Origin: Rhizobium sp. 2MFCol3.1
GTDB lineage: Bacteria; Pseudomonadota; Alphaproteobacteria; Rhizobiales; Rhizobiaceae
DNA length: 64,000 nucleotides
NCBI RefSeq assembly: GCF_000377565.1
Contig: NZ_KB898354.1
Coordinates: 558,001-622,000, forward strand
Direction: 5' to 3'
The translations under genes and the position numbers were made by a program. The notes below the pieces were generated by a model. That model was not told where the DNA came from and did not search any database. It was given only the letters and a program-made list of their open reading frames with translations. Shown one piece after another: positions 39,025-51,805 of the stretch. Numbering within the stretch: the first letter of the stretch is position 1; each line of letters opens with the position of its first letter.

Positions 39025-39951
39025 ATGAGTCGCAAGCATGTCGCTGTCCTTATGGGCGGATTTTCCTCGGAGAGGCCTGTCAGCCTTTCGTCCGGGGCGG
39101 CGTGCGCGGATGCTCTCGAGGCTGAAGGCTTCCAGGTGACCCGTATCGATGTCGATCGCGACGTCTCCGCCAAGCTGTCCGCTCTCCGTCCCGATGTGGC
39201 GTTCAACGCCCTGCATGGGCCGTTCGGCGAAGACGGGCTGATCCAGGGCATTCTGGAATATCTCGAAATTCCCTACACGCACTCCGGCGTTCTGGCCTCC
39301 GCACTTGCCATGGACAAGAGCAAGGCCAAGGGTGTCGCGGCTGCCGCCGGCATTCCTGTCGCGCAGTCGCAGGTGATCAACCGCTTCGCTTTCCCCGCCG
39401 AACATCCGATGAAGCCGCCTTATGTGGTGAAGCCGGTGCGCGAGGGTTCGAGCTTCGGCGTTGTCATCGTTCAGGAGGATCAGTCGCGTCCGCCGCAGAT
39501 CATCGGCTCGGCCGAATGGCGGTATGGCGAAGAGGTTCTGGTCGAGCGTTACGTGCATGGTCGCGAGCTCACCTGCGGCGTCATGGGCGATCAGGTGCTG
39601 GGTGTGACCGAGATCGTTCCGCAGGGTCACAGCTTCTACGACTATGATTCCAAGTATGTGGCCGGTGGTTCGAAACACGTCATTCCGGCGAAAATTTCAC
39701 CGAATATTTACCAAAAAATACAATCATTGTCCCTAAGGGCGCATCAAGCAATTGGTTGCCGTGGAGTGAGTCGGTCGGATTTTCGGTACGACGATCGCTT
39801 CTCCGAAGACGGCGAAATCATCTGGCTGGAGATCAATACTCAGCCAGGCATGACTCCAACCTCGCTTGTGCCCGAAATGGCCGGTCATGCCGGCTACTCG
39901 TTTGGTGAATTTCTTCGTTGGATGGTGGAGGACGCTTCTTGTTCTCGGTAA
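39025..39951 (+). CDS. ddl: D-alanine--D-alanine ligase
   Basis: A 308-residue ATP-grasp enzyme. N-terminal [26 protein letters not shown], the ATP-grasp [11 protein letters not shown] and the C-terminal metal/substrate motif [16 protein letters not shown] are DdlB signatures. It makes the D-Ala-D-Ala used by MurF. The ATG at 39025 has a TTTTGGGGG ribosome site. The gene restarts the plus-strand dcw block after the two-gene interruption and overlaps the ftsQ start. Confidence 0.95.
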   Translation: MSRKHVAVLMGGFSSERPVSLSSGAACADALEAEGFQVTRIDVDRDVSAKLSALRPDVAFNALHGPFGEDGLIQGILEYLEIPYTHSGVLASALAMDKSKAKGVAAAAGIPVAQSQVINRFAFPAEHPMKPPYVVKPVREGSSFGVVIVQEDQSRPPQIIGSAEWRYGEEVLVERYVHGRELTCGVMGDQVLGVTEIVPQGHSFYDYDSKYVAGGSKHVIPAKISPNIYQKIQSLSLRAHQAIGCRGVSRSDFRYDDRFSEDGEIIWLEINTQPGMTPTSLVPEMAGHAGYSFGEFLRWMVEDASCSR

Positions 39952-40871
39952 CGGTCAAAAGGATGGGGCGCCCAAGCCATCAAGCCGAGCCTTCCTATGC
40001 TGAAGGCGATGGGCGCATGGTGCTGCCGCGGCCTCTGCGCCGCGTCGTCCGCTTCCTTGTCAGCCTCGGCAGCGGCCGCATCTATATTCCTGCCCATACG
40101 GGTACGGTATCGGCGCTGGCGTTCTTCGCCGCGACGGGTTTCTACGGCATGTCTCTGGGTGGCCACACGGAAGTCGTTGCCCAGGCGACGACGGCCGCCG
40201 CCGGCTTTGCCGTCGAGGACGTGAAGGTGTCCGGCAACTCCGAGACCTCTGAAATCGATATCCTCCAGCTGATCGGTCTCGACGGCACGACCTCGCTCGT
40301 GGCGCTCGATGTGGATGCGGCGCGTCAGAAGATCGCGAAGCTTCCCTGGGTCGAGAGCGTCGAGGTCCGCAAGGTTTATCCGAAGACGATCGAGGTGAAG
40401 CTCAAGGAGCGCGAAGCCTACGCGATCTGGCAGCATGGCGCCGAGCTCTCGCTGGTCGAGAAGGGTGGGGCGGTCATCGCGCCGCTTCGCGACAACAAGT
40501 TTTCGCAGCTTCCGCTGGTCGTTGGTCGCGGCGCCGAAGTGGCTGCCGCTTCGCTCGCGGACGAGTTCTCCAAGTGGCCCGATATCAAGGCGCGCGTGAA
40601 GGCCTATGTCTGGGTCTCCGGCCGTCGCTGGGATCTGCACATGGACAATGGCGTCGTCGTCAAGTTGCCGGAAGACGATGTCGACCAGGCGCTGGCGCGC
40701 CTTTCGAAATTCAACGGCGAGCAGGCGCTTCTCGATCGCGATATCGCGGCCGTCGATCTTCGCCTCTCCGACCGTATGGCCATCCAACTGACGCCTGAAG
40801 CCATGGAGCGCCGTCAGCTTGTTCTCGATCAGCGCACCAAGGATTTGAAGAAGGCGGGGCAGAATATATGA
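39939..40871 (+). CDS. ftsQ: Cell division protein FtsQ
   Basis: A 310-residue bitopic protein: a basic cytoplasmic tail of about 60 residues, one membrane helix ([19 protein letters not shown]), a POTRA domain ([20 protein letters not shown] ... [22 protein letters not shown]) and a beta domain. It recruits FtsL and FtsB. Start choice: TTG 39939 has GGAGGA 6 nt upstream and is preferred; ATG 39918 is in frame but lacks a site. With TTG the gene overlaps ddl by 13 nt. The stop overlaps the ftsA start (ATGA). Confidence 0.92.
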   Translation: MFSVTVKRMGRPSHQAEPSYAEGDGRMVLPRPLRRVVRFLVSLGSGRIYIPAHTGTVSALAFFAATGFYGMSLGGHTEVVAQATTAAAGFAVEDVKVSGNSETSEIDILQLIGLDGTTSLVALDVDAARQKIAKLPWVESVEVRKVYPKTIEVKLKEREAYAIWQHGAELSLVEKGGAVIAPLRDNKFSQLPLVVGRGAEVAAASLADEFSKWPDIKARVKAYVWVSGRRWDLHMDNGVVVKLPEDDVDQALARLSKFNGEQALLDRDIAAVDLRLSDRMAIQLTPEAMERRQLVLDQRTKDLKKAGQNI

Positions 40872-42199
40872 GCTTGTTCGGTTCGTCCCATTTTGGATTG
40901 CCGCGCCTGAAGCCGCTTTCGTCCAAGCGGTCGCACGTCGTTTCCGTGCTCGACATCGGTTCGACGAAAGTCGTCTGCATGATCGGCCGGCTGACGCCGC
41001 GCGAGGAGAGCCAGATCCTCCCCGGTCGCACGCATAACATCGAAATCATCGGCATCGGCCATCAGCGTTCGCGCGGTATCAAGACCGGCGCGATCTCGGA
41101 TCTCGATGCGCTGGAAAGCGTCATCCGCCTCGCGGTCGATGCAGCCGAGCGCATGGCGGGCCTCACCGTCGAGAGCCTGATCGTCAACCTGACGGCCGGA
41201 CGCCTCACCAGCGACATCTACACCGCCACCATCGATCTCGGCGGCCAGGAAGTCGAACTGAACGATCTGAAGAAGGTTCTGGCGGCAGCCTGCCAGCAGT
41301 CGCTGCGCCAGGATCGCGCCGTGCTGCACTCGCTGGCCACCGGTTTCTCGCTCGACGGCGAACGCGGCATTCGCGATCCGTTGTCGATGTACGGTGACGT
41401 CCTCGGCGTCGACATGCATGTCGTGACCGCCGAGCGCACGGCTCTGAAGAACCTCGAGCTCAGCGTCAACCGCGCGCACCTTTCTGTCGAAGGCATCGTT
41501 GCGACGCCTTACGCGTCCGGTCTTGCAGCCCTTGTTGACGACGAAGTCGAACTCGGATGTGCTGCGATCGACATGGGCGGCGGCACGACGACGATCTCGG
41601 TCTTTGCCGAAGGCAAGCTGGTGCACACGGATGCCGTCGGTCTCGGCGGTCATCACGTCACAACCGATCTGGCTCGTGGCCTGTCGACCCGCATCGAGGA
41701 CGCCGAGCGTCTGAAGGTGGTTCATGCCTCGGCCATGGGGAACTCTTCCGATGAGCGCGAGCTGATCTCGATCCCGCCGATCGGCGAGGACGACCGCGAT
41801 CTGCCGACGCAGGTGCCACGCGCACTGGTGTCGCGGATCGTCAGCGCCCGCATCGAGGAGACAATGGAACTCATTCGCGACCGCATCCAGCGCTCGGGCT
41901 TCAGCCCGATCGTCGGCAAGCGCGTCGTGCTGACAGGCGGCGCAAGCCAGCTGACCGGCCTTGCCGACGTTGCCCGCAAGATCCTTGCCCGCAACGTCCG
42001 TATCGGCCGCCCGATGGGCGTCTCGGGTCTCCCGACCGCTGCCAAGGGTCCGGCCTTTTCGACGGCGGTCGGCCTGATGATCTATCCGCAGGTTGCGGAC
42101 CAGGAAACACATGCGTCACAGAGCGGTCTGCTCATGTCGCTTGGCGGAAATAGCAGCCGCTTCGCCCGGATGGGCCAGTGGCTGAAGGAAAGCTTCTAG
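40868..42199 (+). CDS. ftsA: Cell division protein FtsA
   Basis: A 443-residue actin-like ATPase. The phosphate-1 loop is VLDIGSTKVVCMIG, and later CAAIDMGGGTTTISVF and VLTGGASQLTGL complete the nucleotide site. The C-terminus (SRFARMGQWLKESF) is the amphipathic membrane-targeting helix by which FtsA tethers FtsZ. It overlaps ftsQ by 4 nt and is 57 nt before ftsZ. Confidence 0.96.
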   Translation: MSLFGSSHFGLPRLKPLSSKRSHVVSVLDIGSTKVVCMIGRLTPREESQILPGRTHNIEIIGIGHQRSRGIKTGAISDLDALESVIRLAVDAAERMAGLTVESLIVNLTAGRLTSDIYTATIDLGGQEVELNDLKKVLAAACQQSLRQDRAVLHSLATGFSLDGERGIRDPLSMYGDVLGVDMHVVTAERTALKNLELSVNRAHLSVEGIVATPYASGLAALVDDEVELGCAAIDMGGGTTTISVFAEGKLVHTDAVGLGGHHVTTDLARGLSTRIEDAERLKVVHASAMGNSSDERELISIPPIGEDDRDLPTQVPRALVSRIVSARIEETMELIRDRIQRSGFSPIVGKRVVLTGGASQLTGLADVARKILARNVRIGRPMGVSGLPTAAKGPAFSTAVGLMIYPQVADQETHASQSGLLMSLGGNSSRFARMGQWLKESF

Positions 42200-42256
42200 A
42201 AATTGAGTGAATTGGCCGGCGTGGCGATGCGGCCATAAAGAGAAGGAACGGGTACC

Positions 42257-43978
42257 ATGACTATCAAGCTGCATACGCCAGATATCACTGAGCTGAAGCC
42301 GCGCATCACCGTGTTCGGCGTCGGCGGTGGCGGTGGCAACGCTGTCAACAACATGATCTCCGCTGGTCTCCAGGGCGTCGACTTCGTCGTTGCCAACACG
42401 GATGCCCAGGCACTGACGATGACCAAGGCAGAGCGCATCATCCAGCTCGGCGCCAGCGTCACCGAAGGTCTCGGCGCGGGTTCGCAGCCGGAAGTCGGCC
42501 GTGCAGCTGCTGAAGAATGCATCGACGAAATCGTCGATCACCTGAACGGCACCCACATGTGCTTCGTCACCGCCGGCATGGGCGGCGGCACCGGCACCGG
42601 TGCGGCTCCCGTCGTTGCCCAGGCCGCCCGCAACAAGGGCATCCTGACGGTTGGTGTCGTAACCAAGCCGTTCCACTTCGAAGGCGGCCGCCGCATGCGT
42701 CTGGCCGAAGCGGGCATCCAGGAACTGCAGAAATCGGTCGACACGCTGATCGTCATTCCGAACCAGAACCTGTTCCGTATCGCAAACGACAAGACGACCT
42801 TCGCCGACGCATTCGCGATGGCGGATCAGGTTCTCTACTCGGGCGTTGCCTGCATCACCGACCTGATGGTGAAGGAAGGTCTCATCAACCTCGATTTCGC
42901 CGACGTCCGTTCGGTCATGCGCGAAATGGGCCGCGCGATGATGGGTACCGGCGAGGCTTCCGGCCAGGGCCGCGCGATGCAGGCTGCGGAAGCGGCGATC
43001 GCAAACCCGCTGCTCGACGAAACCTCGATGAAGGGCGCACAGGGCCTGTTGATCTCCATCACCGGTGGTCGCGACCTCACCCTCTTCGAAGTCGACGAAG
43101 CCGCTACCCGTATCCGCGAAGAAGTCGATCCGGATGCGAACATCATCCTCGGCGCGACCTTCGACGAATCGCTTGAAGGCATCATCCGCGTTTCCGTCGT
43201 CGCCACCGGCATCGACCGCGCGATGAACCAGGACGCCGGCAAGACCTTCCAGCCGGTTCAGAAGCCGATTATCCGTCCCTCGGCGGCCGTTGCTCCGGCT
43301 CCGGCCGCAGTCCAGCCTGCCCCTGTCATGCAGCAGGCACCGAAGGCCGACCAGATCGCGCAGACCATCCGCATGGCCGAAGCCGAAATGGAACGCGAAC
43401 TCGACATCCACGCCCCGCGCGCGGCTGCCCCGGTTCACCAGCAGCCTGCTCCGCAGGAAACCTTCCGCCCGGCGAGCAAGATCTTCGCAGCTCCGGAAGC
43501 CGCACCGATCATCCGTCCGGCTCCGGTCCAGCAGCAGGCACCCGTGATGCAGCAGCCGGCTCCGCAGCCTGTGATGCATCAGCCGGCGCCGGTCATGCAG
43601 CAGCCTGCTCCTGTCATGCAGCAGCAGCCGGTCCGCATGCCGAAGGTCGAGGATTTCCCGCCGGTCGTTCAGGCCGAGATCGATCATCGTTCGCAGCCGG
43701 CACCCGTGTCGCATGCGCATGAAGAGCGCGGTCCGATGGGCCTCCTGAAGCGCATCACCAACTCGCTTGGTCGCCGCGAAGAGGAAGTCGCTCCTGAGAT
43801 GACGTCGGCTCCGGCAGCGTCCTCGCAGCAGCGTCGCCCGCTGTCTCCTGAGGCAAGCCTTTATGCTCCGCGTCGCGGAAACCTGGATGATCAGGGCCGT
43901 GCCGTACCGCAGGCCCGCATGATGCAGGAAGACGATCAGCTCGAAATTCCGGCCTTCCTTCGCCGCCAGTCGAACTGA
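42257..43978 (+). CDS. ftsZ: Cell division GTPase FtsZ
   Basis: A 573-residue FtsZ. The tubulin signature [13 protein letters not shown] and the N-terminal [15 protein letters not shown] bind GTP; the T7 region [11 protein letters not shown] completes the site in the next subunit. The globular part ends near residue 320. A linker of about 230 residues, rich in Gln, Pro, Met and Ala with repeated QQPAPVM units, leads to the C-terminal peptide [14 protein letters not shown] that docks FtsA. The long linker is typical of alphaproteobacteria. The ribosome site is GAAGGAACGG. Confidence 0.97.
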   Translation: MTIKLHTPDITELKPRITVFGVGGGGGNAVNNMISAGLQGVDFVVANTDAQALTMTKAERIIQLGASVTEGLGAGSQPEVGRAAAEECIDEIVDHLNGTHMCFVTAGMGGGTGTGAAPVVAQAARNKGILTVGVVTKPFHFEGGRRMRLAEAGIQELQKSVDTLIVIPNQNLFRIANDKTTFADAFAMADQVLYSGVACITDLMVKEGLINLDFADVRSVMREMGRAMMGTGEASGQGRAMQAAEAAIANPLLDETSMKGAQGLLISITGGRDLTLFEVDEAATRIREEVDPDANIILGATFDESLEGIIRVSVVATGIDRAMNQDAGKTFQPVQKPIIRPSAAVAPAPAAVQPAPVMQQAPKADQIAQTIRMAEAEMERELDIHAPRAAAPVHQQPAPQETFRPASKIFAAPEAAPIIRPAPVQQQAPVMQQPAPQPVMHQPAPVMQQPAPVMQQQPVRMPKVEDFPPVVQAEIDHRSQPAPVSHAHEERGPMGLLKRITNSLGRREEEVAPEMTSAPAASSQQRRPLSPEASLYAPRRGNLDDQGRAVPQARMMQEDDQLEIPAFLRRQSN

Positions 43979-44001
43979 TAAAGACACGCAGAATCGCCAC
44001 G

Positions 44002-44036
44002 CAACAGCCCGGGAGTTCGCTCCCGGGCATTGTTGT
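44002..44036 (+). terminator. Hairpin terminator after ftsZ
   Basis: GCCCGGGAG / CTCCCGGGC stem with a TTCG loop, flanked by GCAACA and ATTGTTG. The T tract is interrupted, so read-through toward lpxC is possible. Confidence 0.75.
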
Positions 44037-44266
44037 ATCAGGCACTCCGATTTGCGCCTGATTGCCTTGTGATTTCAAATGCATGCTTTCGTAACAATGC
44101 GAAAGAAACAGTGATTTGGATTGCAGCGCGGGCACACGTATGTATGGGCTGACAAACCGTCTACGTGCGCCTTGACGCAGCACCGCGATGGAGAGAATAA
44201 GCCTTGGCGGATGAGTTTCGGCATACGGGTCGCAGCGGATCGCCAGGGATAATAAAGGCAAGATTA

Positions 44267-45223
44267 ATGGTTATTGGCATGTTGGGTTTTCAAACGACGG
44301 TATCGCGTCCGGTCTCTCTTTCGGGGATCGGCGTTCATTCGGGTGCCGACGTTTCGATTACCTTCAACCCCGCTGAAGCCGACACTGGTGTCGTATTCAA
44401 TCGCATGCATGACAACGGCGAAGTGACCGAGCTTCGCGCTGTTTCCTCGCAGGTCGGCAATACCGACCTGTGCACTGTTCTCGGCTTTTCTCCGGCGCGC
44501 TCCGTCGCGACGATCGAACATGTGATGGCCGCTGTCTACGCGCTTGGCCTCGACAACGTCGTCATCGAAGTCGACGGCGCCGAAATGCCGATCATGGACG
44601 GCAGCTCGATGCCTTTCATCGACGCCATCGAACAGGTGGGTCTGGTATCGCTCGGCGTCAAGCGCCGCTACATCCGCATCACCAAGCCGGTTCGCATCGA
44701 GCATGGCGGTTCGTGGAGCGAGTTTCGTCCCTATGACGGCATGCGCTTCGAAGTCGAGATCGATTTCGACACGCCGCTGATCGGCCGCCAGAAGTGGGAA
44801 GGTGACATGACCGCCGCCACCTTCAAGTCGGAACTGTCGCGCGCCCGCACCTTCGGCTTCATGCGTGACGTCGAACGTCTCTGGGCTTCGGGCCACGCGC
44901 TCGGCTCGTCGCTGGAAAATTCGGTCGTCATCTCCGACGATCACACCGTCATCAACGTCGAAGGCCTGCGCTACGCCAAGGACGAATTCGTGCGTCACAA
45001 GACGCTCGACGCCGTCGGCGACCTGGCGCTTGCCGGCGCTCCCTTCATCGGCTGCTACCGCTCCTATCGCGGCGGCCACAAGATGAACGCCAATGCGCTG
45101 AAGGCGCTGCTCAGCGATCCGACCGCCTATGAAGTGGTCGAGACCTCGGCACCGCGCCAGCGTGTTGCCCCGCGCGATTTCATCCGCGTCAACGCTCCTG
45201 AATTTGCTCCCTGGTCGGCTTGA
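44267..45223 (+). CDS. lpxC: UDP-3-O-acyl-N-acetylglucosamine deacetylase
   Basis: A 318-residue zinc deacetylase. Zinc ligands are expected at His85 (TIEHVMAAV) and at His and Asp in EFVRHKTLDAVGDLAL; the catalytic His is in YRGGHKMN. It performs the committed step of lipid A synthesis. ATG 44267 (MVIGMLGFQ) has AAGG upstream; in-frame sequence from 44204 is less likely coding. About 290 bp separate it from ftsZ, so it probably has its own promoter. The region 43979-44266 holds the ftsZ terminator and no gene. Confidence 0.95.
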   Translation: MVIGMLGFQTTVSRPVSLSGIGVHSGADVSITFNPAEADTGVVFNRMHDNGEVTELRAVSSQVGNTDLCTVLGFSPARSVATIEHVMAAVYALGLDNVVIEVDGAEMPIMDGSSMPFIDAIEQVGLVSLGVKRRYIRITKPVRIEHGGSWSEFRPYDGMRFEVEIDFDTPLIGRQKWEGDMTAATFKSELSRARTFGFMRDVERLWASGHALGSSLENSVVISDDHTVINVEGLRYAKDEFVRHKTLDAVGDLALAGAPFIGCYRSYRGGHKMNANALKALLSDPTAYEVVETSAPRQRVAPRDFIRVNAPEFAPWSA

Positions 45224-45249
45224 CCTCCGTCGCATTCTTTAGGCCAGGG

Positions 45250-45276
45250 CCGCCTCCTTCGGGAGGCGGTTTCTTT
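45250..45276 (+). terminator. Rho-independent terminator after lpxC
   Basis: Perfect CCGCCTCC / GGAGGCGG stem with a TTCG loop followed by TTTCTTT. Confidence 0.92.
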
Positions 45277-45520
45277 ATGTGCAACAGCCAAGTGTGATTC
45301 CCGATAGACCTTTCGCGGCAGATATTTAGCTGGGCATAATCGAGAATTATCCGGACAAAACAGACGATTATGGGCGGGGTCGCCACAAAAATGCGTTAAT
45401 GCATCATCAATGCGTTGCTCTGGCCATGCATTTGTGGCTAGAAACGCCAGCGAGGCGTGGCTGCCGTTGAGGGATGGCGGCTCTTGGGATGTTCCGATGG
45501 GTTATGCAGGGTCTGAAAGT

Positions 45521-46363
45521 ATGATGAAGACAGCGCGTGCTTTGTTCGCATCGCTCCTGGTGCTGAGCGCAGGTGCCTTGATTTCCGGATGCCAATCGGA
45601 CCCCGATATCGATATTACCAAGCTCGGCCTGCAGAGCGATCCGCCTGATGTTCTCTACAATCAGGGTCTGGCCAACATGAAGGCCGGCAACATGGCGGAA
45701 GCCGCGCGCAAGTTCGATTCGATCGACCGCGAAAATCCGTTCTCTGAGTGGGCCCGCAAGGGTCTGGTTATGAGCACCTTCGTGAAGTACCGCCAAGGCC
45801 GCCTCGACGAAGCGCTGGCCTCGGGCAACCGCTACATGGCGCAGTATCCGAAGTCCAAGGATGCCGCCTATGTGCAGTACCTGATCGGTCTTACCTATTC
45901 CAAGCAGATCGTCGACGTGACGCAGGACCAGCGCGCTGCGTCCCGAACCGTCGAGGCCATGCAGGCCGTGATCGACAACTATCCCGATTCCGAATATGTC
46001 GACGACGCGCAGGCGAAGATCCGCTTTGCCCGCGACCAGCTCGCCGGCAAGGAAATGCAGATCGGCCGCTACTACATGGAGCGCAAGGAATACCTTGCCG
46101 CCATCTCGCGCTTCCGCATCGTCGTCGAGAAATACCCCAACACGAACCAGGTCGAAGAGGCGCTCGCGCGTCTGGTCGAGGCCTATTACGCGATGGGTAT
46201 CGTCGAGGAAGCCCAGACGGCAGCCGCCGTTCTCGGCCACAACTACCCCGACAGCCAGTGGTACGCGGATTCCTACAAGCTGCTGAAGAGCAACGGCGCA
46301 GAGCCGCGTGAAAATCAGGGCTCGTGGATTTCGCAAGCCGGCAAGAAACTCCTCGGTACTTAA
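45521..46363 (+). CDS. bamD: Outer membrane protein assembly factor BamD
   Basis: A 280-residue lipoprotein: signal with lipobox LISGC (about residue 24), then TPR repeats across the rest ([53 protein letters not shown] as regions; later [15 protein letters not shown]). BamD (ComL) is an essential part of the BAM complex that inserts beta-barrel proteins. ATG 45521 follows AGGGTCTGAAAGT; ATG 45524 is equally in frame. recN starts 5 nt after the stop. Confidence 0.94.
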   Translation: MMKTARALFASLLVLSAGALISGCQSDPDIDITKLGLQSDPPDVLYNQGLANMKAGNMAEAARKFDSIDRENPFSEWARKGLVMSTFVKYRQGRLDEALASGNRYMAQYPKSKDAAYVQYLIGLTYSKQIVDVTQDQRAASRTVEAMQAVIDNYPDSEYVDDAQAKIRFARDQLAGKEMQIGRYYMERKEYLAAISRFRIVVEKYPNTNQVEEALARLVEAYYAMGIVEEAQTAAAVLGHNYPDSQWYADSYKLLKSNGAEPRENQGSWISQAGKKLLGT

Positions 46364-46368
46364 AGCCG

Positions 46369-48042
46369 ATGCTGATCCAGCTTTCGATCCGCGATATCGT
46401 CCTGATCGAGCGGCTGGATCTTGCCTTCGAGGCGGGTCTCTCCGTTCTGACGGGGGAGACCGGCGCCGGCAAATCCATCCTGCTCGACAGCCTGTCGCTC
46501 GCCCTTGGCGGGCGCGGCGATGGCGGTCTTGTCCGCCATGGTGAGGACAAGGGGCAGGTGACGGCCGTTTTCGACGTCGGCCCCGACCACCGGGCGCGCG
46601 TGCTGCTGCGCGACAACGGCATCGACGATGACGGCGACCTGATCTTCCGCCGCGTGCAGAGCGCCGATGGCCGCACCAAGGCCTATGTCAACGACCAGCC
46701 GCTCAGCGTGCAGCTGATGCGCCAGGCCGGCCAGATGCTGGTCGAGATCCACGGACAGCACGATGACCGCGCGCTGGTCGACACCCACGCCCACCGTATC
46801 CTGCTCGACGCCTTCGCCGGCATCGCCGACGAGGTGGCCGGCGTTTCGCAGCTCTACCGCGTCTGGCGCGATACCGAGCGGACGCTGAAGAAGCACCGCG
46901 AGAAGGTCGAGGCGGCGGCGCGCGAGGCGGATTACATTCGCTCCTCCGTCGAGGAACTCGACAAGCTGGCGCCGCAGGATGGCGAGGAGGACGAGCTCGC
47001 CGAACGCCGCCAGAAGATGATGAAGGCCGAGCGGATCGCCGGCGATATCGCCGAGGCCTCCGAATTCCTCAACGGCAATGCCTCGCCCGTGCCTCATATC
47101 GCCTCGCTGGTGCGCCGGCTGGAGCGCAAGAGCCATGAGGCGCCGGGCCTGCTCGAGGACACCGTGGCGCTGCTTGATGCAGCACTCGATCAGCTGTCCA
47201 ACGCGCAGATGGAAGTCGAAGCCGCACTGCGCAAGACGGAATACGATCCCAAGGAACTGGAGCGCGTCGAGGAGCGGCTTTTCGCGCTGCGCGGCGCCTC
47301 GCGCAAATACTCGGTGCCGGTCACCGAGCTGCCGGCACTCGCAATCCGCATGAGCAACGATCTGGCCGATCTCGATGCCGGCGAAGAGAAGCTTGCCAAG
47401 CTCCAGGCCGAGGTCGGCGTCGCGAAGGTCGCCTATGAGGCGGCCGCGCAGGTGGTCTCGGCCAAGCGTCACCAGGCCGGCGAGGCGCTTGCCGGAGCCG
47501 TGATGGCGGAACTGCCGGCGCTGAAGCTTGAGCGCGCTCGCTTCATGGTGGAGATCGCCTCCAACCCGGAAGAGGCTGCGGCCGAAGGCATCGACGTCGT
47601 CGAATTCCACGTCCAGACGAACCCGGGCACACGCCCCGGCTCGATCATGAAAGTCGCATCCGGCGGCGAGCTCTCGCGCTTTCTGTTGGCGCTCAAGGTG
47701 GCGCTTGCCGATCGCGGTTCGGCGCCGACGCTTGTTTTCGACGAAATCGACACGGGCGTCGGCGGTGCTGTCGCCGATGCGATCGGCCAGCGGCTGAAGC
47801 GGCTGTCGGCCAAGGTGCAGGTTCTCTCCGTCACCCACGCGCCGCAGGTGGCGGCAAGGGCCGCGACGCATCTCCTGATCTCCAAGGGACCGGCTTCCGA
47901 GGGCTCCGAAAAGATCGCTACCCGCGTGGCGACGATGGAGCCGCACGACCGCACCGAAGAGATCGCCCGCATGCTGGCCGGCGCTTCGGTGACCGAAGAG
48001 GCGAGGGCGGCTGCCAAGCGGTTGTTGACGGCGGGCGAGTAG
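46369..48042 (+). CDS. recN: DNA repair protein RecN
   Basis: A 557-residue SMC-like ATPase. Walker A is GETGAGKSILLDSL near the N-terminus; IHGQHDDRALVD follows; two coiled-coil arms occupy the centre (about residues 160-370); the C-terminal head has SGGELSRFLLALK and Walker B LVFDEIDTGVGG. RecN acts in double-strand break repair. No LexA-type site is evident in the short gap, so SOS control here would need a promoter inside bamD or upstream. Confidence 0.95.
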   Translation: MLIQLSIRDIVLIERLDLAFEAGLSVLTGETGAGKSILLDSLSLALGGRGDGGLVRHGEDKGQVTAVFDVGPDHRARVLLRDNGIDDDGDLIFRRVQSADGRTKAYVNDQPLSVQLMRQAGQMLVEIHGQHDDRALVDTHAHRILLDAFAGIADEVAGVSQLYRVWRDTERTLKKHREKVEAAAREADYIRSSVEELDKLAPQDGEEDELAERRQKMMKAERIAGDIAEASEFLNGNASPVPHIASLVRRLERKSHEAPGLLEDTVALLDAALDQLSNAQMEVEAALRKTEYDPKELERVEERLFALRGASRKYSVPVTELPALAIRMSNDLADLDAGEEKLAKLQAEVGVAKVAYEAAAQVVSAKRHQAGEALAGAVMAELPALKLERARFMVEIASNPEEAAAEGIDVVEFHVQTNPGTRPGSIMKVASGGELSRFLLALKVALADRGSAPTLVFDEIDTGVGGAVADAIGQRLKRLSAKVQVLSVTHAPQVAARAATHLLISKGPASEGSEKIATRVATMEPHDRTEEIARMLAGASVTEEARAAAKRLLTAGE

Positions 48043-48131
48043 GTCGCCTGTCGCGACAAATTTCGCGCGACATGTATTCGGCTGTTGGCGGTAGCCGCCT
48101 GACGCTTTTGCCGTGACAAAAATTGCTCTAG

Positions 48132-50321
<2,190 letters not shown>

Positions 50322-50340
50322 GGTTTCAGGTGTTTGGTAG

Positions 50341-50369
50341 ACGGTGATCGGTTGATTGCCGACCACCGT
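50341..50369. terminator. Hairpin between convergent ligA and GNAT genes
   Basis: ACGGTGATCGG pairs with CCGACCACCGT with one G-T pair and a 7-nt loop. There is no T run, so its terminator role is uncertain. Confidence 0.45.
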
Positions 50370-50373
50370 ACTC

Positions 50374-50907
50374 TCATCGCAACCGCCCCATGGCATAAGC
50401 GTCGACATACTCGCCGGCGCGGTATCCGAAGGATTTCAGCAGCCCTTCCTGCTCGAAGCCGAATTTTCGGTAGAGCGCGATGGCGGGCTCGTTGTCGGTG
50501 TAGACGGTGAGCTCAAGGCGTTTGATGTCGAGCCAGTCGTCCGCCGCCTCGACCATTGCCGCCAGAAGCCTTCTGCCGAAACCGCGGCCCACGAAATCAT
50601 CATGCACGCCCATGCCGATGCTCGCGACGTGTTGTCGGCGTCCGGAAAAGCGGTTGAGACCTCCGTTGGCGACGATCTTGTCGTCGAGCGTCACGACGAG
50701 ATTGAGTGCGCCGGGCGAGGGGTTCTCCGCGTGCTTGCGGACCTCGGTCACCGATGGATAGGGCAGACGCAGCGTGCCGGCGCGAAAACCGGGAAGGTTG
50801 GTCAACTCGGCGATTGCTTCGGCGTCCGATGAAAGCAGGGCGCGCACGCGGATGTCTCCGGCCGGTGATGCTTTATCAGGCTGCGGATTTTCAGGGTCTC
50901 TGGGCAT
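50374..50907 (-). CDS. GNAT family N-acetyltransferase
   Basis: A 177-residue GNAT protein. The acetyl-CoA loop is VGRGFGRRLLAAMVEAAD, with the following RLELTVYTDNEPAIALYRKFGFEQEG, which is the motif B region common to RimJ/RimL-like and spermidine-type acetyltransferases. The substrate is unknown. The start at 50907 has a strong AGGAGAG ribosome site. It converges on ligA. Confidence 0.9.
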   Translation of the reverse strand: MPRDPENPQPDKASPAGDIRVRALLSSDAEAIAELTNLPGFRAGTLRLPYPSVTEVRKHAENPSPGALNLVVTLDDKIVANGGLNRFSGRRQHVASIGMGVHDDFVGRGFGRRLLAAMVEAADDWLDIKRLELTVYTDNEPAIALYRKFGFEQEGLLKSFGYRAGEYVDAYAMGRLR

Positions 50908-51247
50908 TCTGGCTCTCCTTTGTCGATACGAGGAGAGCCGGTTCCCAAAACCCTGCTCGCCTCGGCAGGGTTCTCGGGATGATCGCTATGCGTTCAACAC
51001 AGCACAGCACCCGCGCACCCTTGGTGGGGCGTGGTGATATGAAGGGTCATCATGGTTGCGTTGGCGATCATGGCGCGAGGTTGCGATATGTCGCCATCTT
51101 TGTCAACTCATCCGGGTATTGCCCCCGCCGGGCCTTGCGAACCACCGGTAAAGCGACTGTGACTTTCCATGGGCGAGCGGATTTGCATCTTTCGGTCATC
51201 GCCTCGCTCAGCGGCGAGTCGTCAGATACGAACCGATAGGAAGTCCG
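50908..51247. other. 340-bp divergent intergenic region
   Basis: It holds the promoters for the GNAT gene and for the secreted SnoaL-like gene. A CCCTGC...GCAGGG hairpin lies near 50961-50980. Plus-strand open frames cross it, but none has a supported start or a known family. Confidence 0.45.
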
Positions 51248-51706
51248 ATGAGGAAAGTGCTTACTCTCTCTGCCGTTGCCCTGATGCTGGCCTGCGCAGT
51301 GCCGGCTTATGCCCAGCAGGCTGACAGCGAAACTGTCGAGCAGCGCAACAAGGCAATCGTGCTCGATTTTTACGAGAAGGCGCTCAACCAGAAGGACTTT
51401 GCGGCGGCTGCGCCCTATCTCGGCAAGTACATCCAGCACAATCCCAACGCCGCCGACGGTCCTGAGGGACTGAAGGACTTTCTCGGCTTCCTCAAGCAGA
51501 AATATCCGCAGTCTCACAGCGAAATCAAACAGGTCTTCACCGACGGCGACTATGTGATCCTGCACGTCTTCGCGCTGCGCGAACCGGGAACACGCGGCAA
51601 CGCCATCGTCGACATATTCCGCCTGAAGGACGGAAAGATCGAGGAGCACTGGGACGCGGTTCAGCCCATCCCGGAAAAGTCCGCCAACACCAATACGATG
51701 TTCTAG
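51248..51706 (+). CDS. Secreted SnoaL-like (NTF2 fold) protein
   Basis: A 152-residue protein with a signal peptide cleaved after AYA (RKVLTLSAVALMLACAVPAYA). The mature part is one cone-shaped NTF2-like domain of SnoaL type: VLDFYEKALNQKDFAAAAPYLG, YIQHNPNAADGPEGL, DYVILHVFALREPG and DIFRLKDGKIEEHWDAVQPIP. Many such proteins are enzymes or binding proteins of unknown substrate. AGGAAG lies just ahead of the ATG. Confidence 0.85.
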   Translation: MRKVLTLSAVALMLACAVPAYAQQADSETVEQRNKAIVLDFYEKALNQKDFAAAAPYLGKYIQHNPNAADGPEGLKDFLGFLKQKYPQSHSEIKQVFTDGDYVILHVFALREPGTRGNAIVDIFRLKDGKIEEHWDAVQPIPEKSANTNTMF

Positions 51707-51805
51707 GCTCGGCGACCGAGACCGGCTGCGGGTCGACGTCTGCTTTTGCCGAATCGTTTCGCCGCGTCTAAAAGGGCGGCGGGACTGTCAGTCGGGAAAG
51801 TTCGC

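Noticed and set aside
45335..45372. CATAATCG / CGATTATG inverted repeat upstream of bamD
   Set aside because: 8-bp arms with a 22-nt gap are weak as an operator or hairpin; not enough to call.
48120..48131. AATTGCTCTAG before ligA resembling the right arm of the palindromic repeat
   Set aside because: Only 11 bases match and there is no second arm, so chance is likely.
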